Origin: Solobacterium sp. UBA636 | GTDB lineage: Bacteria; Bacillota_I; Bacilli_A; Erysipelotrichales; Erysipelotrichaceae | Assembly: GCA_002299675.1 (NCBI GenBank) | Contig: DBOW01000140.1 | Location: 2,474 to 14,104 of the forward strand | DNA: 11,631 bases | Direction of reading: 5' to 3' | In this document: positions 6,987 through 11,631 of the stretch, in pieces | How the letters are laid out: each line of letters starts with the position of its first letter | How positions within the stretch are numbered: the stretch's first letter is position 1 | Position numbers and translations under genes: made by a program | The notes under the pieces: model-generated | Database searches by the model: none | Told to the model about the DNA's origin: nothing | Seen by the model: the letters and a program-made list of their open reading frames with translations, nothing else

Positions 6987-9039
6987 GTTCATCCGGATAA
7001 TTATACTTGATGAATCTGGAATACTTATCAATATTACTCTGATATATATCGTATTCTATTATGTCTGTAAAACCATCTCTTTTAATAATACGGTATCTGT
7101 TTGTACCATCGCTTAAAAGCGCATGATCATAATTCTTAACATAGTCTTTGAACGGATCCCTTAAAATATGCATGAGCTCCCTTCGCCCATAAAAGAAAAT
7201 ATAAGGACTGATACTAATGCCATTTCTTTCCTCAAAAGATCTGACCAGTTCATCTGTCATCTCTTCATTAAGTTCAAGAGAAAGTATCACATTTCTAAAA
7301 CCGTGTCTTAATAAAAACTCATAGGCATAGCTGTTGGTAACATTCAATGAATAATAGCCTATTTTTTCACCATTCAGAAAAAGACCGCCCAGATCAGCTA
7401 CTACATTATAGTTATCGCTGTACTTAGACTCATTATTCACAACCGGTGAAAAATGCCAGCTGTTTCTGGAATAGACGTATTCTTCCAGTATTTCTTGTTC
7501 TTTATCGTATACTGTAATTGCACCCTTTTCATAAGGAACAGCTGTTCTTTTAAACAGAGAAAGACGATATCTGTCCAGTTCATTATAGAAATTTCTTCTG
7601 AACTCATTTAGTCTGCTCCTGGGTATAAAGAAATTATCTATATCATACTCGGCTGATTCAAGATAATAGGGATGTTCATCAGTACTTGAAAAACACTTAC
7701 ACAGCCCCTCCTTAGTGAATGGCTGTTTAAGTGCTTCATCAAGCACAAAATCGCTTTCATAGACAAAATCTTTATAGCTTACCCTGAGCTTTTCGTTTGC
7801 GTGGGCTCTTATTTTAAGCCTTACCGGAAGCTTAAGATCTTCTTTTTCACATATTTCTTTTTCTAAAGCCATATCCTGAGTTTTATATACTTCATCATTG
7901 ACTTTAACTTCGCTCTTAAAGCTCACTTCAATTATTTCACCCCTGTAGGCTTTATTAACCATTCTGTCCTTAACCTTGAGTACATTAAGTATTAAGCCAG
8001 AATCTTCTTTTGAACTTATTGCCCTGATGGCATCAAACTGTTTAATATCTTCAGACAGCAGAACAAAGGCCCTGTTTCCCTTTACTTTTACCACTTTGCC
8101 AATTCTGATTCCCATATGGTTTGGACGAACATTATGAAAAAGAGGACTTGTGTCATTTTTAAGATATGTATCAGTAAAACCGCGATTAAACAGAAGCTTC
8201 AGTTTCATCATCGTTTCATCATCAATGCTGAAATCTTCATTTTTGTAACAGGCATCAATAGCTTCACGATAAAGTCTTGTTACATAGCCTACATAGGCAG
8301 GTGACTTCATTCGGCCTTCAATCTTTAAGGATGAAACCCCAGCTCTTATTAAATCAGGTATATCGTTAAGCAGAAACATATCCTTTGGCGAGAGAAGATA
8401 ATCGGTATCAGTCTGAATTCTTCTATCGTCTTCATAAAGCTCATATCTTAAACGGCAGCACTGGGCACACATGCCCTTATTTGCGGAACGTTTCTTGGTT
8501 AAAGAAGACATCAGACATTCACCAGAATAGGAAACACAGATGGCCCCATGCACAAAACATTCTATTTCAATATCCTCTTTACAGGCTTCCTGAATGAAAT
8601 CCAGACTCGATTCCCTGGCAACTACCGCCCTTTTGATACCCAGTTTTCTGCAGCTTCTTAAACCTGCAATATTGTGGATATGCATTTGCGTTGAAGCATG
8701 AACTTCCAGATCGGGAAGTTTTTCTCTTATAAGACTTAATAGACCAAGATCCTGTATAAGCAGAGCATCAACATTCAGGTCATAATAGGCTCTGGCCAAA
8801 TCAAAAGCTTTGAGAATTTCGTATTCATTCAGCAAAGTGTTGATTGTGATATAGACCTTAACATTTCTGAGGTGGGCATATTCTATAGCCTTTTTAACCT
8901 CTTCCAGATCAAAATTATCCGCAAAAGCCCGGGCAGAAAACAAAGAACCGCCCAGATATACCGCATTTGCGCCATTATTTACAGCCTGTTTAAGACACTC
9001 AAAATTGCCGGCAGGCGCTAAAAGTTCTATTTTCTTCAT
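6976..9039 (-). CDS. Large U32 family protein with DUF3656, RlhA-like (probable 23S rRNA hydroxylation factor; formerly 'peptidase U32')
   Basis: A 687-residue cytosolic protein. The N-terminal TIM-barrel-like U32 domain (about 1-300) opens with ELLAPAGNFECLKQAVNNGA and contains the exact U32 signature at 160-178, with C168 and C175 in H-G-A-I-C-x4-G-E-C-L-M-S. C191, C194 and C195 (CAQCCR) supply further candidate Fe-S ligands. A DUF3656 region follows (about 375-500) with FIPRSRLNEFRR at 471-482, and the C-terminal part (500-687) is a second, less conserved segment. This architecture matches E. coli RlhA (YdcP, 653 residues), needed for 5-hydroxycytidine at position 2501 of 23S rRNA. Shorter relatives (TrhP) act on tRNA U34, and older annotations call the family collagenase-like peptidase. 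The start overlaps the holA stop (ATGA) and has GGAG five bases upstream. The architecture is clear; rRNA as substrate is inferred. Confidence 0.85.
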   Translation of the reverse strand: MKKIELLAPAGNFECLKQAVNNGANAVYLGGSLFSARAFADNFDLEEVKKAIEYAHLRNVKVYITINTLLNEYEILKAFDLARAYYDLNVDALLIQDLGLLSLIREKLPDLEVHASTQMHIHNIAGLRSCRKLGIKRAVVARESSLDFIQEACKEDIEIECFVHGAICVSYSGECLMSSLTKKRSANKGMCAQCCRLRYELYEDDRRIQTDTDYLLSPKDMFLLNDIPDLIRAGVSSLKIEGRMKSPAYVGYVTRLYREAIDACYKNEDFSIDDETMMKLKLLFNRGFTDTYLKNDTSPLFHNVRPNHMGIRIGKVVKVKGNRAFVLLSEDIKQFDAIRAISSKEDSGLILNVLKVKDRMVNKAYRGEIIEVSFKSEVKVNDEVYKTQDMALEKEICEKEDLKLPVRLKIRAHANEKLRVSYKDFVYESDFVLDEALKQPFTKEGLCKCFSSTDEHPYYLESAEYDIDNFFIPRSRLNEFRRNFYNELDRYRLSLFKRTAVPYEKGAITVYDKEQEILEEYVYSRNSWHFSPVVNNESKYSDNYNVVADLGGLFLNGEKIGYYSLNVTNSYAYEFLLRHGFRNVILSLELNEEMTDELVRSFEERNGISISPYIFFYGRRELMHILRDPFKDYVKNYDHALLSDGTNRYRIIKRDGFTDIIEYDIYQSNIDKYSRFIKYNYPDELQK

Positions 9040-9977
9040 AAAAGCTCCATAAGAAACAGTTCCAGTTTCAGTTTTTCATCAATCTGACTGTCTACCTTAA
9101 AACGATAGTCCAGGTCGCAAAGCTTATCAAGAAGCTGCATTATTTCCCTCAGATTAAAGTTTTCCAGTGCCTCGTAGGCTTTCTTTAGGCGGAATGAACT
9201 TCTTGTACCGACAATATCCATAATATCGCTGTCTTTATAGCCGGCTGAGTGATAATAGCCAACAGTATAAAGAAATCTCAGCTGGGCTGAAAGCAGCGCA
9301 ATAATACCGATAGGACTTTCGCCCTGTTTAAGCATTTTTTCAATATGAATCATGGAAGAATTCAGATTACGTGAGGTTATCGCATTAATCAGCTTAAAAA
9401 TATCCTCTTCATCCTTGATTGTAATCAAAGACTTAAGCGCATAGATATCTAATTCCTCTGGATAAAGCTTTAATATTTCAATATTGCGGTTTAAAAGATC
9501 CATATCACCCATTGAATTATTAAAAAGATAGGAACTGCACTCATAGTCCAGCTTAAGGCCGGCTTCCTTAACTGCTTTCTTACCATAATTATAGAAGTCC
9601 TGGCCTTTTAAATGTTCCATCCTCAAAACATTGGCATTAGAAGCTATATCTTTAAAAAGCTTTAGCTTCTCATTGTACTTATTTTCAAAAGTATAGAAAA
9701 TCAGATCACATTCATAGATAGGATTATGAACATATTCAAGAAGATCATCTATATCTTTCTTGTCATATTTAGAAATCAGAAAAGGTGCATCCTTTACAAG
9801 CACAATAGAAAAACTGTGAAACAGATCAATCTGCCGGCAGGCATTAAGCATTTTCCCAACAGTAAAATCAGGCATGGCGCCATCAATTTTAACAACTGTA
9901 GCTTCTTCATTCGAGCTTAATTCTTTGAGCTTTTCCCTGATGAGATGGGTTTCTTCACCTTTAATAATATAAATCAT
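9036..9977 (-). CDS. holA: DNA polymerase III delta subunit (clamp loader wrench)
   Basis: A 313-residue delta subunit, which binds and opens the beta sliding clamp within the clamp-loader complex. The start MIYIIKGEE is typical. The AAA-like N-terminal domain (about 1-140) has the clamp-interacting region around LNACRQIDLFHSFSIVLVKD (44-63) and, as expected for delta, no Walker A motif. The middle domain includes MGDMDLLNRNIEIL (156-169). The C-terminal collar has RFLYTVGYYHSAGYKDSDIM (234-253), then VGTRSSFRLKKAYEAL, and ends in DYRFKVDSQIDEKLKLELFL (290-309), a hallmark of HolA. It lies 14 bases after the amidohydrolase and overlaps the U32 start by four bases. The ribosome site is poor: an AGG ends one base before the ATG, and a TATAAT lies eight bases upstream, raising the option of a leaderless transcript. 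In many Firmicutes, holA follows comEC directly. Confidence 0.96.
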   Translation of the reverse strand: MIYIIKGEETHLIREKLKELSSNEEATVVKIDGAMPDFTVGKMLNACRQIDLFHSFSIVLVKDAPFLISKYDKKDIDDLLEYVHNPIYECDLIFYTFENKYNEKLKLFKDIASNANVLRMEHLKGQDFYNYGKKAVKEAGLKLDYECSSYLFNNSMGDMDLLNRNIEILKLYPEELDIYALKSLITIKDEEDIFKLINAITSRNLNSSMIHIEKMLKQGESPIGIIALLSAQLRFLYTVGYYHSAGYKDSDIMDIVGTRSSFRLKKAYEALENFNLREIMQLLDKLCDLDYRFKVDSQIDEKLKLELFLMELL

Positions 9978-9985
9978 ACCTAAAT

Positions 9986-9991
9986 ATTATA
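9986..9991 (-). promoter_or_regulatory. Candidate -10 element immediately before holA
   Basis: On the minus strand a perfect TATAAT lies eight bases before the holA ATG, within the context CTAATATAATATTTAGG, nearly the same as the sequence before smc. A weak -35 (TTGGAG, three of six) lies 17 bases upstream, inside the amidohydrolase gene. If used, the transcript would start within a base or two of the start codon. The element could equally be chance in AT-rich DNA. Confidence 0.3.
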
Positions 9992-11515
9992 TTAGAATAC
10001 TCTTTTTCCTCCAACATAAGTTTCAAGAACTTTAATATCACTGATATGTGAAACAGAACAATCCTCTATTTTTTTATCAAGAACCACAAAATCAGCCAGG
10101 AAGCCGGTTTTGATACATCCTTTAATATTTTCTTCAAAAGAGGCGTAGGCAGCATTGACAGTATAAGAGTCAACAGCTTCCCTGACACTAAGTGCCTGAT
10201 CTTTAAGATAAGGCCCGGTACCATCAAAAGAAGTTCTTGTAACGGCAAGCTGTATTCCTTTCAGCACATCAGGCATTTCTACCGGACAGTCTGATCCGTT
10301 TGAAGCCTTACAGTTATCAAATAAATATTTGAAATTATAAGATGACAAAGCCAGATCTTTACCAACTCTTTCTACAACTATATGGTTATCATAGTCCAGA
10401 AATATTGACTGAATATAGGCGTGAAGACCATATTCTCTGAATTTATCCAGCTGGTCTTTTCTGGTAATCTGGCAATGCACAATACCGTGCCTTTTCTCTT
10501 TACAGTTCATTTCTCTGTACTTATCAAGAATTACATCCAGTATACCATCGCCAATGGCGTGTATGGCAATCTGCATACCGTGATTATCACCATAGTCCAT
10601 AAAGTCATAAAGAGTCTTCTTATCAAGTACAGCCAGACCTCTTACTCCCTTGGCATCGCTGTAGTCTCTTGAAAGAAGTGCAGTTCGAGCACCCAGGGAA
10701 CCATCACTGATAATTTTAAGAGGTCCAATTTTAAAGTATTCATTTCCTACGCCTGTATGATAGCCGTTATTTACAAATTCCTTTAGATCATCAAGACTTA
10801 AAAACTGTGACTGTTCATATATACGTACAGTTAATTTACCCTCATTCCTTAGTTCTTCAAGTGCCTTCAGAGCGTCGTGATAATCATCATTGGCACTTAG
10901 AAAGTCATCTGAATGAACTGATGTTATGCCATAGCTGTTTACCTTCTGCTGAGCTTTAAGAATATATTCCTTAATATCATCCTTTGTACATCTTGGAAGA
11001 CAGTTATATAAAGGATATACTGAATTCTCTTTAAAAATGCCATTGTCTATATCTACATCTGAAGAAGATTCCCTGATAGGGCATAACTCAAGTGCCCTGC
11101 TGTTGGCTACCGCAATATGACCACAGGCTCTGGTTATGACTATGGGTATATCCTTGCTTACTGTGTCAAGATCAGCTTTAGTCGGAAATCTTTTTACATC
11201 GCTGAAGTAATCATGATTCCAGCCTCTGGCAATAATAACTTTTCTGTCTTTATACTTACTTAATTCATGAAGCATTTCCTTTAAAGAAGAAGTATGTTCA
11301 TATAATGATACATTGGCCAGAAACTTTCCATAGTTTACAAGATGCATATGTGAATCAATAAAACCAGGATATACTGCCTTACCCCTTAGATCAGTAAGCT
11401 CACCCTCATATTTCAAAGCTTCGTCTTTTTCACCTATATATACAAATTTATCATCATCCACCACAAAGGCATCAGCCTTTGTGCCATAGATATCAGCGTT
11501 ATAAAATATTTTCAT
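9992..11515 (-). CDS. YtcJ-type metal-dependent amidohydrolase (amidohydrolase_3 family)
   Basis: A 507-residue amidohydrolase-superfamily enzyme, probably cytosolic, with no signal peptide. Family metal and active-site elements appear in order: the H56-M-H58 pair in GFIDSHMHL after the small N-terminal beta domain, LKIISDGSLGARTAL (266-280, with K267 of the usual VKIFxDGSLG motif), H319 in AIHAIGD, H347 in HGIVHCQ, and D408 in GSDCPVE. The C-terminus returns to the beta domain (GFLADFVVLDKKI, 471-483). The best-known relatives are YtcJ and N-substituted formamide deformylase; most members lack a known substrate, so none is given. The ATG has a strong GGAGGG ribosome site and lies only 19 bases after the stop of the gene entering from the right edge. 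Its place between a probable comEC end and holA is unusual. Confidence 0.9.
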   Translation of the reverse strand: MKIFYNADIYGTKADAFVVDDDKFVYIGEKDEALKYEGELTDLRGKAVYPGFIDSHMHLVNYGKFLANVSLYEHTSSLKEMLHELSKYKDRKVIIARGWNHDYFSDVKRFPTKADLDTVSKDIPIVITRACGHIAVANSRALELCPIRESSSDVDIDNGIFKENSVYPLYNCLPRCTKDDIKEYILKAQQKVNSYGITSVHSDDFLSANDDYHDALKALEELRNEGKLTVRIYEQSQFLSLDDLKEFVNNGYHTGVGNEYFKIGPLKIISDGSLGARTALLSRDYSDAKGVRGLAVLDKKTLYDFMDYGDNHGMQIAIHAIGDGILDVILDKYREMNCKEKRHGIVHCQITRKDQLDKFREYGLHAYIQSIFLDYDNHIVVERVGKDLALSSYNFKYLFDNCKASNGSDCPVEMPDVLKGIQLAVTRTSFDGTGPYLKDQALSVREAVDSYTVNAAYASFEENIKGCIKTGFLADFVVLDKKIEDCSVSHISDIKVLETYVGGKRVF

Positions 11516-11534
11516 ATTCCCTCCATATTTAAAC

Positions 11535-11631
11535 CTATTTTACAAAAATAAAAACTTTATTCCTAGATGTTATGAAACAATAGTTCTTAATGCTGTAAAC
11601 ACTGACAGTTCCATTTTCTTTAGTTGAAAAG
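11535..11631 (-). CDS. 3' end of an upstream gene cut by the window edge, possibly comEC
   Basis: Too short for ordinary ORF finding, but one minus-strand frame is open from the right edge for 31 codons and ends at TAG (11537-11535), 19 bases before the amidohydrolase start and just upstream of its ribosome site. This is the spacing expected within an operon. The peptide begins FSTKENGTVSVYS and ends NKVFIFVK. The pattern 'S-T-x-x-x-G-x-V-x-V' near a C-terminus, followed by a short beta-rich tail, resembles the end of the metallo-beta-lactamase-like domain of ComEC, and ComEC is the usual neighbour upstream of holA. The other two frames stop sooner. That a gene ends here is likely; identification as ComEC is inference from a very short peptide and gene order. 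Confidence 0.5.
   Translation of the reverse strand, partial: FSTKENGTVSVYSIKNYCFITSRNKVFIFVK

Noticed and set aside
6636..7010. A 124-codon open frame on the plus strand
   Set aside because: It lies antisense to the conserved N-terminal ATPase of smc and shows no family motif, so it is a shadow of that gene. Other plus-strand frames in the window were rejected for the same reason.
563..9977. The possibility that the organism uses the mycoplasma code (UGA for Trp), suggested by the short SMC
   Set aside because: Tryptophans checked in smc, ftsY and the amidohydrolase are TGG, and TGA ends holA and nrnA in the proper places, so the standard bacterial code applies.
35..11515. A hidden defence, mobile or secondary-metabolite system
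   Set aside because: All genes are recognisable housekeeping or common enzyme families. There are no transposase, integrase, direct-repeat or CRISPR-like patterns and no gap over about 80 bases in which to hide one.
11537..11542. TAAAAT on the minus strand upstream of the amidohydrolase as a -10 promoter element for the operon
   Set aside because: It overlaps the end of an open frame that runs in from the window edge, and no -35 sits at the right distance. The operon probably starts further upstream, outside the window.

Overview
The window is a housekeeping stretch from a low-GC Firmicute. Every recognisable gene lies on the minus strand, so transcription runs from the right edge to the left edge. 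Three features point to the Erysipelotrichia or a nearby relative of the Mollicutes: AT-rich intergenic DNA, very tight gene packing, and a short SMC protein (981 residues, the size of the mycoplasma 'P115' SMC) directly followed by ftsY. Tryptophan is encoded by TGG and TGA is used as a stop (ends of holA and nrnA), so the code is the standard bacterial one and true mycoplasmas are excluded. The lineage assignment is inference.

Layout in transcription order: (1) the last 31 codons of a gene cut by the right edge (11631-11535), plausibly the end of comEC; (2) a YtcJ-type metal-dependent amidohydrolase; (3) holA, the delta subunit of the DNA polymerase III clamp loader; (4) a large U32-family protein of the RlhA type with a DUF3656 region; (5) smc; (6) ftsY; (7) ylxM; (8) ackA; (9) an NrnA-type DHH phosphoesterase ending in a strong intrinsic terminator; (10) a separate small gene for a DUF523/TudS-type Fe-S protein, with its own terminator at the left edge. 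Genes 2 to 9 are separated by 38 nt at most, or overlap, and look like one long transcription unit. An internal promoter is likely just before smc.

Functionally the unit mixes replication (holA), chromosome organisation (smc), membrane protein targeting (ftsY, ylxM), probable rRNA modification (U32), energy metabolism (ackA), and turnover of short RNA or of nucleotides (nrnA). The smc-ftsY-ylxM core matches the classic Firmicutes order rnc-smc-ftsY-ylxM-ffh, but rnc and ffh are missing from the expected flanks and are replaced by other genes. Likewise, the usual comEC-holA pair seems to be split by the amidohydrolase.

I see no mobile element, CRISPR array, tRNA or rRNA gene, prophage or defence system, and no gene-free stretch longer than about 80 bases. 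I found no evidence of a wholly new biological system. The points worth a second look are the edge gene, possible leaderless starts for holA and the DUF523 gene, the repeated promoter-like motif, the short SMC arms, and the synteny breaks.
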